Part shown: piece after piece, positions 55,783 through 63,820 of the stretch
How the letters are laid out: each line of letters begins with the position of its first letter
Position numbering within the stretch: position 1 is the stretch's first letter
Source: Arcobacter caeni
Lineage (GTDB): Bacteria > Campylobacterota > Campylobacteria > Campylobacterales > Arcobacteraceae
Direction of reading: 5' to 3'
Assembly: GCF_003063245.1 (NCBI RefSeq)
Contig: NZ_MUXE01000006.1
Span: 59,112-123,111, forward strand
Length of the DNA: 64,000 bases
Position numbers and translations under genes: made by a program
The notes under the pieces: model-generated
What the model saw: only the letters and a program-made list of their open reading frames with translations
Told to the model about the DNA's origin: nothing
The model's database searches: none

Positions 55783-56880
55783 CTACTTTATATTAGGCTT
55801 TTTATCAATATATAAACTGCTTAATATATGTAAAATTGATTTAACAGCTTTTATTGAAGCTGTTTCTTCGACTGTATGATAACCTGTTGTTGGTATTTGT
55901 AAAGTTGCTCCTTGGATAGTTCCTTTTGATTCCATTACTATCCTACCAAGTTCTGTACTTCCAAGAGTAAGCAAAGGTAGATTTTTTTCTTTTCTCACTT
56001 TATTTTTTTCTTGAATAAAAGTATCTTTACATGAAAAATTAATTCGATTCTTATGACAAAAGTTTTTTAATTGTTTTAAAATTGGAGATTTAAATCTAGC
56101 ATTTGCATCCCTATTTCTTAAAACTACTTGTTGAACATCTGCTTCAACTCTTGTATCATAAGGACTTGTATCTAAAACTAACAATTCATTTGTCGTTACT
56201 TTATTTTTTCTAAACCACTCATAAACATATCTCCAAGATTTTCCAGCTTCTTCTTGTGCTGTAAAAAATGCAGTTCCTTGAAATCCATTTTGATATAAAT
56301 AAATAATCATTGCTGCACTAATAACATTGTCAAGTTGAGCTGAAATTAAATCATCTTCAATATTTAGTTTATCACTAAATGCAATAGGAGTTCCTGGTTG
56401 TAAGTGAGATAAACCATCAATATTAAAAACAAGGTTATTAATCTCTTCACACATAAAAGCATCAGAAATTTTACCAATTCCTAAATAACTTCCACTCCAA
56501 GGTTCATAAGCTTGTACTTGTTGATTTATATATCTTTTTGCAATTAATTGATAAGTTTGTTCAGATAAAGAATTTCCCCTTAAATCAGAACGGTTTTTTG
56601 CGAGAAAGGCAGCAAATTGAAATTCATTTGGACCTGTACAAATAACACCATGTCTATCAATATGCGCACTTAACATACCTTTTGTAGGATTTTTACCTTG
56701 TGCTACTAATAGTCCATCGTAATATTGTGTTTTTATACCAATTTCTTCTAATTCTCTTTTTAAATATAATAAAAATGAGTGTTCAGCACCTGTTACAGAT
56801 GGAACTCGTATTAGTTGTTTTAAAAGGTCCAAAAAATGTACAAAGTTTATATTTGGTTCATTTGAAGATGAATCATTCAA
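55783..56880 (-). CDS. M42/M20-like metallopeptidase
   Basis: Predicted di-zinc aminopeptidase of the M42/M20 type. Probable metal and catalytic residues are AHIDRHG (His, Asp), AQLDNVISA (Asp), TAQEEAG (Glu-Glu), LDTSPYDT (Asp) and TTGYHTVEE (His). The 365 residues match M42 length, and the PA-like insert is short. The start is TTG (revcomp of 56878-56880) with GGGAGA just upstream. It is read divergently from the sulfite reductase gene across a 364-base gap. Confidence 0.85.
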   Translation of the reverse strand: MNDSSSNEPNINFVHFLDLLKQLIRVPSVTGAEHSFLLYLKRELEEIGIKTQYYDGLLVAQGKNPTKGMLSAHIDRHGVICTGPNEFQFAAFLAKNRSDLRGNSLSEQTYQLIAKRYINQQVQAYEPWSGSYLGIGKISDAFMCEEINNLVFNIDGLSHLQPGTPIAFSDKLNIEDDLISAQLDNVISAAMIIYLYQNGFQGTAFFTAQEEAGKSWRYVYEWFRKNKVTTNELLVLDTSPYDTRVEADVQQVVLRNRDANARFKSPILKQLKNFCHKNRINFSCKDTFIQEKNKVRKEKNLPLLTLGSTELGRIVMESKGTIQGATLQIPTTGYHTVEETASIKAVKSILHILSSLYIDKKPNIK

Positions 56881-56902
56881 TTTATTCTCCCGAAAATTTT
56901 AG

Positions 56903-56959
56903 ATAGAATAAGAGTGTAGGAAGTAAAATTAAATACTTGTGATTTAATTCTTATTCTAT
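56903..56959. promoter_or_regulatory. Nested inverted repeat in the peptidase/reductase gap
   Basis: Perfect 11-bp arms ATAGAATAAGA (56903-56913) and its complement (56949-56959), enclosing a smaller AAGTA/TACTT hairpin (56921-56938). It lies directly upstream of the M42-like gene. The rest of the 364-base gap (56881-57244) is AT-rich and shows no further gene. Confidence 0.4.
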
Positions 56960-57179
56960 ATTGTAATTATAAACCAAAAAAAAAGAAATATCCTGAAAAA
57001 AATCTTAAAAATGATTTTGTCTCTCAAAAAACCTAAAAATAGGGATTGTATAAGAAAAAATAAATTCTTTTAAGATTAAATATTATTAAGTAATATAAAT
57101 AAAATTTAGAAAAATAACCTTTTTAAAACTATAGTATTTTAATCAAGATTAATTTAATTTATTTTTTATAAAAATAGGA

Positions 57180-57229
57180 TATAATTTTAAAAATAAAGAG
57201 ATTTAAAGATAATATTTATATCTTTAAAT
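57180..57229 (+). promoter_or_regulatory. Promoter and leader hairpin of the sulfite/nitrite reductase gene
   Basis: TATAAT at 57180-57185 is preceded by T-rich sequence. The leader contains an 11-bp hairpin, ATTTAAAGATA (57201-57211) with its complement (57219-57229), ending 2 bases before the AGGAGA ribosome site. It could affect translation or mRNA stability. Confidence 0.5.
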
Positions 57230-57244
57230 AATAGGAGAAAAAAG

Positions 57245-58831
57245 ATGGCAAAAGAGTTATCAGCAGTAGAACAACTAAAAGCATCAAGAAACCCTTTAAG
57301 AGTAATTGATGATATTTATAAAGAAGCAAATGAGGGAATTCCACTATCTAGTGAATATATTGGATTATTAAAATGGTATGGAATGTATCCTCATGTAAAT
57401 AGTGATGGATTAGAAGATAAAAAATATTTTATGAAAAGAATAAAACTTGTTGATACAAGTATGAATTTAGAGCAATTAGAAGTTATGGCAAAAATTGGTA
57501 GTGATTATGCTCAGGGTTTAGTTGACTTTACAAATAGACAAAATGTTCAATTTCACTTTATTCAAATAAAAGATATGCCAGAAATTTTTAGATTATTACA
57601 AAGTGTTGGATTAACTTCTAAAATGGCATCAGGTGATGGACCAAGACCAATTATGACTTGTCCCGTTGGTGGGATAGATAAAAATGAAATCTTTGATGCA
57701 AGAGAACTTGTAAAAAATGTAGATTCATATTTTGCAAATAATGATGATAGATTCTGTAATTTTCCAAGAAAATACAAAATCGGTGTTAGTGGATGTGCTT
57801 GTCATTGTGCTTCACATGAAATTCAAGATGTTGCATTTACTGCATTTAAAACAAAAGATGGTGAAGTTTTATTTGATTTAACTATTGGTGGTGGATTATC
57901 GAAATCAAAACAAATAGCAACAAGAGCAAATAGATATGTAAAACCTGAACAAGTTCAAGATGTTGCAGTTGCATGTGCTGAGATTTTTAGAGACAATGGA
58001 AATAGAGAAAATAGAAATAAAGCAAGAGTTAGACATTTATTAAATGACTGGGGAATTGAAAAATTTGTTGCTGAAATTGAAAAAGTAATTGGTTATTCTT
58101 TACAAGAGGGATTAGTTGAGCCAAAAATTACTTCATCAGAAAACAGAAACCATTTTGGAATAAATAAAGCAAAACAAGAAGGTGAGTCTTATGTTGGATT
58201 TGCTACAAATTCAGGAAGAGTTGCCGGTGAGGATTTCCAAGCTATGTATGATATTTGTAAAAAATATAATGCAGGTGGAATTACAATCACAGCTACTCAA
58301 AACTTTGTAGTTTATGGTGTAAAAGATGAGGTAGCTTTAAATTTAGCAGAAGAATTTGCAAATTTAGGATACCCATATAAACCAACTCCATTTAGAGCAA
58401 GATTACAATCTTGTACAGGAAAAGAGTTCTGTAAATTTGGTATAACTGAAACTAAAGAGTTCGCTAAAAAATTCTTAGTTGAACTTGAAAATAAATTCCC
58501 AGATTTTAAAGAAAATGTAACAATGGCAATTTCAGGATGTGGAAATGCTTGTTCTCATCCGCAAATTTCTGATATTGGATTTGTTGGTGCTATGATTAGA
58601 GTTGATGGACAAAGAGTTGAGGGATACGAAGTTTTATTAGGTGGAAATTTAGAAGGAACATCAAAAAGTAGAATTGCTAGAAAAATTGGTGTGAAAGTAC
58701 CAGCAACTGGTCTTGTTTCTTATGTTGAACAATTAATAAATGATTATAAAGCTGATTCTTTGGGTCAAAAAAGTTTCAAAGAATATTTAGCAGTATTACA
58801 ACCAGAGGGTGCGGTAGTAGAAGAGGATTAA
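57245..58831 (+). CDS. Siroheme sulfite/nitrite reductase hemoprotein
   Basis: Six-electron reductase with siroheme coupled to a 4Fe-4S cluster. The cluster cysteines are C390 and C396 (CTGKEFC) and C432 and C436 (CGNAC). Two ferredoxin-like half domains precede each siroheme-binding part (VQFHFIQIKDMPEIFRLL; GITITATQNFVVYGV). GVSGCACHCASHE carries extra cysteines in the first half. The 528 residues and single-gene setting fit the ferredoxin-dependent assimilatory type; sulfite or nitrite cannot be told apart by eye. No siroheme synthesis gene is adjacent. Confidence 0.9.
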   Translation: MAKELSAVEQLKASRNPLRVIDDIYKEANEGIPLSSEYIGLLKWYGMYPHVNSDGLEDKKYFMKRIKLVDTSMNLEQLEVMAKIGSDYAQGLVDFTNRQNVQFHFIQIKDMPEIFRLLQSVGLTSKMASGDGPRPIMTCPVGGIDKNEIFDARELVKNVDSYFANNDDRFCNFPRKYKIGVSGCACHCASHEIQDVAFTAFKTKDGEVLFDLTIGGGLSKSKQIATRANRYVKPEQVQDVAVACAEIFRDNGNRENRNKARVRHLLNDWGIEKFVAEIEKVIGYSLQEGLVEPKITSSENRNHFGINKAKQEGESYVGFATNSGRVAGEDFQAMYDICKKYNAGGITITATQNFVVYGVKDEVALNLAEEFANLGYPYKPTPFRARLQSCTGKEFCKFGITETKEFAKKFLVELENKFPDFKENVTMAISGCGNACSHPQISDIGFVGAMIRVDGQRVEGYEVLLGGNLEGTSKSRIARKIGVKVPATGLVSYVEQLINDYKADSLGQKSFKEYLAVLQPEGAVVEED

Positions 58832-61095
58832 TTCTTTCTGCTTTCTTTGAGTTTAGTTTTTTCAAGATACATAGATTCATCTGCTCTTTTTAGCAATGAA
58901 TCTAAAGTATCATCTTCTTCACAAGTTGCAATTCCAAAACTACAAGTTACAGTTATTGATTTACTAAATTCTATTTGACTTAATTGTTTTTCTAAATGAG
59001 AAATAATATTTTTACTTTGAGATAAATTTGTTTGTGGTAAAACAATCAAAAATTCATCTCCTCCCCATCTTCCAAGAGAATCAGTATTTCTTATGTTTTT
59101 TCCTATAATGTCAGAAATCCTTAGTAAAACTTCATCACCTAAATGATGTCCTAACGAGTCATTTATTATTTTGAAACTATTAATATCAAAGAATATAATT
59201 GATAAATTTCCTTTGTATCTTTTATTTCTTATTAATTCTGTTTCACAAAGTTCTTCAATTCTTCTTCTATTAAAAATATTTGTTAAACTATCTTTATTCG
59301 CTAATTCAGATAATTGTAGTTCTATTTCTTTTCTTTTTGTAATCTCTTTTTGTAATTTAAAATTAAAATATATAAAAATAGCTAACAATAAAATAAATGG
59401 AATTAGAATTTTTCCTATAAATAAGAAATCAATATTTTTTGGATAAAAAATAAATTGATAATTATTTAAAATAGTATTTTTTTCTTCTTGTGAAAATCTA
59501 TTTATTGCACTATTTAGAATATTTAGAAAAGGACTATTCTTTTGTGCAACTTCTAAATAGATATTTATTTTATGATTTAATAAAGTATTTATTTTTATAC
59601 CATTTAGATTATCTTTATCAATTTTATGAGAAACAGTGTATAAATTATCAATTAAAGCAAATATTTTATTTTGCTCTAACTGTAAAATAGCATCATTTAT
59701 ATTCTGTATTTCTACAAAATCTATATTTGGATACTCTTTTTGCAAAGTTGAAATAATCTCTAAATTTTTCACTACACCTATTTTTATTTTTTCTAAAGCA
59801 AATAAATCAGCAATAAAATTTTTATCATTTTTTGTTACAAGAACAATAGGAATTTGAGCAATAGGTTCACTTAATAAATAATCAGGTTTATTTTTCTTTT
59901 CAAAACCATATACAAATTTTGTTTTAATAGAATCAGAGAAAATACTAAACATTGTATCATTCATAGTTTCTTCAATATTGAGTGGTTTTGATAGTTTTTG
60001 TGAAATTAAATTCCAAAAATCAATTTCTATTCCACTTAGTTTATTTGTTAATTTAAAAACAAAAGGAATATTATTATCTTCTACTAAAAGTGTAAAATGA
60101 TTATTTTCTAAGTATTTTAATTCATTCTCATTTAGTAAAATATTCATTTTATTTAAAATTATTGAGTTTGTATCAAAATTAGTATTTTGTTTATTTAGTC
60201 CTAAAAAATTATAAAATCTTTTAATTTCATCTATTGTTTTAGGATTAATCTCTCCTAGTTTTCCTTTTTCAATTTTTGATAATTTTTTTAGGATATTTCC
60301 TTCATATATTAAAGAATCTAAACTTTTATTTTGCGTATTATATTTTTCATGGATTAATTTTGCAGTTTCTTCAATATTATTAAAAGCATATTCCCAACCT
60401 TTTAAAGAAGCTTTGTTAAAGTTCTGAACACGAGAAGGATTATTTAATAACTCTTTTTGTGAGGTATAAAGAATACCTTCATAAAAATCAAAACTATAAT
60501 CATCAGGATTTAATATATTATATTCAATATTTTTTTTATCAAGAATATATGCTTCATTTGATAAAAAACAAGCCATTGCATCTGTTTTCTTATTTATTAA
60601 ATCATTTATATTAAATGAATGATTTTGGATAATAATTTCATCTAATTTAATACCTTGAGAAATAATCATTGAATTAATTGATGCAGAAGTTACAGCATCG
60701 TTGGTAATCATAACTCTTTTATTTTTCAAATCTCTAGGATTTTTGATATTTGATTCTTTTAAACTAATAAGAACTAAGGGAGAAGATTGGTAAATACTTG
60801 ATAATAAAACTAAATCATTACCATTAAATTTATCTACAATTAAAGAAGATTTTCCAACACCATATGAGGCATCTTGTGTCATTATATCTTTTAGATTATC
60901 TGAATTATCATTAATTTCTTTAATATCAACATCTAATGCAAGCTCATTGTAATAACCTTTTTCTTTAGCAACATAATAACCAGCAAACTGGAATTGATGT
61001 ACCCAGTCTAAATAAAGAGTAACTTTATTATTTGTTTGAGCGCTTAGATTTATAACAATTAGTAGAAATAAGATAATTAATTTTTTTATTAGCAT
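58828..61095 (-). CDS. Diguanylate cyclase with two periplasmic solute-binding domains
   Basis: Membrane sensor likely making c-di-GMP. A signal peptide (1-19) leads to an NMT1/SsuA-like binding domain (about 25-260, LDWVHQFQFAGYYVAKEKGYY), then a SBP_bac_3-like domain (about 325-560, IPFVFKLTNKLSGIEIDFWNLI). A membrane segment (about 565-585) and short coiled coil follow, then GGDEF (RWGGDEF). The residues before it, RNTD, form a canonical RxxD inhibition site, and DxLTxIxNRR is present. The two ligands are unknown. Its stop overlaps the reductase stop by 4 bases, tail to tail. Confidence 0.9.
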   Translation of the reverse strand: MLIKKLIILFLLIVINLSAQTNNKVTLYLDWVHQFQFAGYYVAKEKGYYNELALDVDIKEINDNSDNLKDIMTQDASYGVGKSSLIVDKFNGNDLVLLSSIYQSSPLVLISLKESNIKNPRDLKNKRVMITNDAVTSASINSMIISQGIKLDEIIIQNHSFNINDLINKKTDAMACFLSNEAYILDKKNIEYNILNPDDYSFDFYEGILYTSQKELLNNPSRVQNFNKASLKGWEYAFNNIEETAKLIHEKYNTQNKSLDSLIYEGNILKKLSKIEKGKLGEINPKTIDEIKRFYNFLGLNKQNTNFDTNSIILNKMNILLNENELKYLENNHFTLLVEDNNIPFVFKLTNKLSGIEIDFWNLISQKLSKPLNIEETMNDTMFSIFSDSIKTKFVYGFEKKNKPDYLLSEPIAQIPIVLVTKNDKNFIADLFALEKIKIGVVKNLEIISTLQKEYPNIDFVEIQNINDAILQLEQNKIFALIDNLYTVSHKIDKDNLNGIKINTLLNHKINIYLEVAQKNSPFLNILNSAINRFSQEEKNTILNNYQFIFYPKNIDFLFIGKILIPFILLLAIFIYFNFKLQKEITKRKEIELQLSELANKDSLTNIFNRRRIEELCETELIRNKRYKGNLSIIFFDINSFKIINDSLGHHLGDEVLLRISDIIGKNIRNTDSLGRWGGDEFLIVLPQTNLSQSKNIISHLEKQLSQIEFSKSITVTCSFGIATCEEDDTLDSLLKRADESMYLEKTKLKESRKN

Positions 61096-61213
61096 CTAAG
61101 ATTCTACAATATTAATTATAAAAATAATATTTAAAATTAGTAAATTGAAATATTTAAAATTTCATTATAGATAATATTGATATTTTAGCCTAGAATTTTT
61201 CAAATTTCAAAGA

Positions 61214-61230
61214 ATGATTATCATATTATC
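61214..61230. promoter_or_regulatory. Fur-box-like palindrome
   Basis: ATGATTATCAT (61214-61224) is a perfect palindrome followed by ATTATC, giving on the minus strand GATAAT-A-TGATAATCAT, close to the Fur consensus GATAATGATAATCATTATC. It lies in the 208-base gap shared by the GGDEF gene (-) and pabA (+). AT-richness makes chance matches likely. Confidence 0.35.
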
Positions 61231-61267
61231 GAAGATACTTTTTAAGATAAACAAATTTTATTAGTGT

Positions 61268-61273
61268 TATAAT
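61268..61273 (+). promoter_or_regulatory. Candidate extended -10 for pabA
   Basis: TGTTATAAT, that is an extended -10 TGN followed by TATAAT, 30 bases ahead of the pabA start, with AAAAGGA as ribosome site. No -35 is needed for an extended -10. Confidence 0.55.
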
Positions 61274-61303
61274 AGACAATCAAAAAAAAAGGAAATAATA
61301 TAT

Positions 61304-61873
61304 ATGGTTTTAATGATTGATAACTATGATTCTTTCACATATAATATAGTTCAATATTGCCTAGAATTAGGTGCAGATTTAAAAATAATAAGAAATGATG
61401 AATTAACAATAGAAGAGATTGAGGCGTTAAATCCAGAAAAAATAATTATATCTCCAGGTCCAGCAACACCAAATGATGCGGGTGTTTGCTTGGAAGTAAT
61501 AAAATATTTTGCAGGAAAAAAACCAATCTTTGGAATTTGTTTAGGGCATCAAGCAATTGGACAAGTTTTTGGAGCGAATGTTGTAAAAGCAAAAAATATG
61601 ATGCATGGAAAAACTTCTTTAATAAAAGTTGTAAAAGATACAAAAATTTTTGAAGATTTACCTAAAGAATTTACACAAACAAGATACCATTCATTAATTG
61701 TAGAAAAAGAAAATCTTCCTGAAGATATTATTGTTACTTCATATAGTGAAGATGATGATGAAATAATGTCTTTAGAAATAAAAGATAAACAAATATATGG
61801 AGTGCAGTTTCACCCTGAATCAATTATGAGTGAACATGGATATAAAATCATAAATAATTTCTTAAAATTATAA
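61304..61873 (+). CDS. pabA: Anthranilate/aminodeoxychorismate synthase glutaminase subunit
   Basis: Class I glutamine amidotransferase that supplies ammonia to PabB or TrpE. The catalytic triad is C79 (GICLGHQAIG), H170 and E172 (FHPES). IDNYDSFTYNIVQY and SPGPATPNDAG are typical of PabA/TrpG. The 189 residues fit. No trpE, pabB or other trp gene is next to it, so it may be shared between folate and tryptophan synthesis, or may be a folate-specific PabA. TrpG remains possible. Confidence 0.93.
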   Translation: MVLMIDNYDSFTYNIVQYCLELGADLKIIRNDELTIEEIEALNPEKIIISPGPATPNDAGVCLEVIKYFAGKKPIFGICLGHQAIGQVFGANVVKAKNMMHGKTSLIKVVKDTKIFEDLPKEFTQTRYHSLIVEKENLPEDIIVTSYSEDDDEIMSLEIKDKQIYGVQFHPESIMSEHGYKIINNFLKL

Positions 61874-61876
61874 AAA

Positions 61877-63076
61877 ATGATAACAAACAACAAATATAAA
61901 TACTATTTTTATTCATCATTATTAGTTCTAACATTTATATTGTTGTTTAAAGCTACTTATACTCTTAGTATTTCATATAAAGAAGCTTTAAATGTGTTTG
62001 TAAATAATTCAGTATTATCTTTAATCACTAATATTTCAATTTATATTTTAGGGCAAAATGATTTAGCATTACGATTGCCTTTTATCTTATTCTATACTTT
62101 TAGCATAATTATTATGTACAAAATTACAGAAAATTATTTTAGATATGAAAAAGATAGATATATTTCTATTATTGTATTTATGCTTCTTCCTGGAGTTTTA
62201 AGTGCTTCTTTACTTGTTAATAGCGCAATTGTCGTAACTTTTTTTACCTTATTATATTTGTATTATTATCACAAATATAATAAACATTCATATTTGTTGT
62301 TATTGCTTTTTTTATTTATAGATAACTCTTTTGCTATTTTATACCTAGCTTTATTTTTTTATTCTTTAAAAAATAAAGATACAAAACTTTTATATATCTC
62401 TTTATTTTTATTTACACTTTCAATGTATATATATGGATTTTCAACAGGTGGCAAACCAAGAGGATTTTTAGTAGATACTTTTGGTATTTATGCAACAATA
62501 TTTTCGCCATTTCTTTTTTTGTATTTTATATATACAATGTACCGAAGTTGGATAAAAAATGACACAACTTTAATATGGTATATTTCAATTACTGCATTAC
62601 TTTTGTCTATGCTATTTTCTTTTAGACAAAGAATTTATATTGAAGACTTTGCACCTTTTGTTGTAATTTCTTTACCTTATATGTTAAAAACTTTTTTTCA
62701 TGCATATCGTGTTAGATTAAAAGAGTTTAGAACTAAATACAATATTCTGGCATTTCTTGTAATTTTGATGTTATCAATAAATGTAATTTTAACTTTTGTA
62801 AATAAACCTTTATATTTAATTCTTCCAAATCCTAATAAACACTTTGTATATCAATATCACTTTATTAAAGAGTTAGTTGAAGAACTTCATAAAAGAAATA
62901 TACATTCAGTAGTTACAGATGATTATGAATTAGCTTTAAGATTGAAATTTTATCATATTGAAAGAGGAGAAGATTATTTCTTGACTTTAAAAAATTATGA
63001 TTATCCAAGTGAAAGAATAAGCATAAAATACTATGGAAAAGAAGTTTTTGTAGCTTATTTAATAAAAATAAAATGA
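61877..63076 (+). CDS. Polytopic glycosyltransferase-39-like membrane protein
   Basis: Probable member of the ArnT/PMT-like GT-C group, which move sugars from lipid carriers. The 399 residues have about ten membrane segments up to residue 310, then a soluble tail of about 85 residues. The first periplasmic loop ISYKEAL occupies the position of the catalytic Asp/Glu in GT39 enzymes, and DLALRLPFILFYTFSIIIMYKI fits the RLP segment typical of this family. Substrate unknown. It follows pabA by 3 bases and overlaps the next gene by 4. Confidence 0.72.
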   Translation: MITNNKYKYYFYSSLLVLTFILLFKATYTLSISYKEALNVFVNNSVLSLITNISIYILGQNDLALRLPFILFYTFSIIIMYKITENYFRYEKDRYISIIVFMLLPGVLSASLLVNSAIVVTFFTLLYLYYYHKYNKHSYLLLLLFLFIDNSFAILYLALFFYSLKNKDTKLLYISLFLFTLSMYIYGFSTGGKPRGFLVDTFGIYATIFSPFLFLYFIYTMYRSWIKNDTTLIWYISITALLLSMLFSFRQRIYIEDFAPFVVISLPYMLKTFFHAYRVRLKEFRTKYNILAFLVILMLSINVILTFVNKPLYLILPNPNKHFVYQYHFIKELVEELHKRNIHSVVTDDYELALRLKFYHIERGEDYFLTLKNYDYPSERISIKYYGKEVFVAYLIKIK

Positions 63077-63705
63077 AAAAATCATTTTCTTTATTGGAAA
63101 TCATAGTTACTATTTCATTAATTGCCTTTTTATATACAGTTTTTTTACCAAAAAATAAAATAAACTATTTGGATGAATTAGTAAATAGAATTGAATTATA
63201 CATTTCATTAACAAGACAAAAAGCATTAATTGATGACAAATATGATTTAGTAGATAAACTTTGGCATAAAAAAAGATGGACAATAAAATTTTTTAGATGT
63301 AGAGAAAGTGAAGGTGGAATTTATTATTCAATATATAGTGATAAAAACAACTCTGGTCATCCAAGTATTGAAGATACGCTAAAAGATCCATTAAATGGTA
63401 AAAATGTTTATTCATCAAATACATGCAAAGAAAATAACTTACATAGTAAATATGTATTACTAACTAAAGAATTTGGAATAACAGATGTTCAAATGTCTTG
63501 TAATTCTACAACATCACTGGGACAATTGTCTTTTGGTAGCGACGGAAAAATTTATTCAAGATTAAGTGAAAAAGTAAATGAAGAAAATGAATATGAAATA
63601 ACAGCACCATGCAGTATTAAATTTATTGTAAAAGATGGAAAAAATAAAGAAATTATACTATTTCCAAAGACTGGATATTCAAATATTAGTAAATCCGTCC
63701 AATAA
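63073..63705 (+). CDS. Pseudopilin/prepilin-like protein
   Basis: Type IV pilin-like N-terminus KKSFSLLEIIVTISLIAFLYTVF: a short basic leader, a cleavage point before Phe4, a Glu at mature position 5 and a hydrophobic helix. The residue before the cleavage site is Ser and not the usual Gly, which may affect prepilin peptidase processing. The soluble part (to residue 210) has four Cys at about 77-137 and 180, with no known domain seen. It may be a type II secretion or pilus minor subunit; no other such genes are in the window. It overlaps the GT39-like gene. Confidence 0.72.
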   Translation: MKKSFSLLEIIVTISLIAFLYTVFLPKNKINYLDELVNRIELYISLTRQKALIDDKYDLVDKLWHKKRWTIKFFRCRESEGGIYYSIYSDKNNSGHPSIEDTLKDPLNGKNVYSSNTCKENNLHSKYVLLTKEFGITDVQMSCNSTTSLGQLSFGSDGKIYSRLSEKVNEENEYEITAPCSIKFIVKDGKNKEIILFPKTGYSNISKSVQ

Positions 63706-63791
63706 AGGTGAGTAAAACCCAATATAAACAAAGTAAAAAATAGAATTAAGGTCTAAAAAGTATTAAATTTTAAAATTTAAGCGTTAAGCTA

Positions 63792-63820
63792 TTGACAAAG
63801 GGAAGGAAACCTATTATAAT
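63792..63820 (+). promoter_or_regulatory. Consensus sigma-70 promoter of an rRNA operon
   Basis: TTGACA (63792-63797), exactly 17 bases, then TATAAT (63815-63820). This is the only full consensus promoter I found. A strong promoter of this kind, with the leader that follows, fits rRNA synthesis. Confidence 0.85.
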
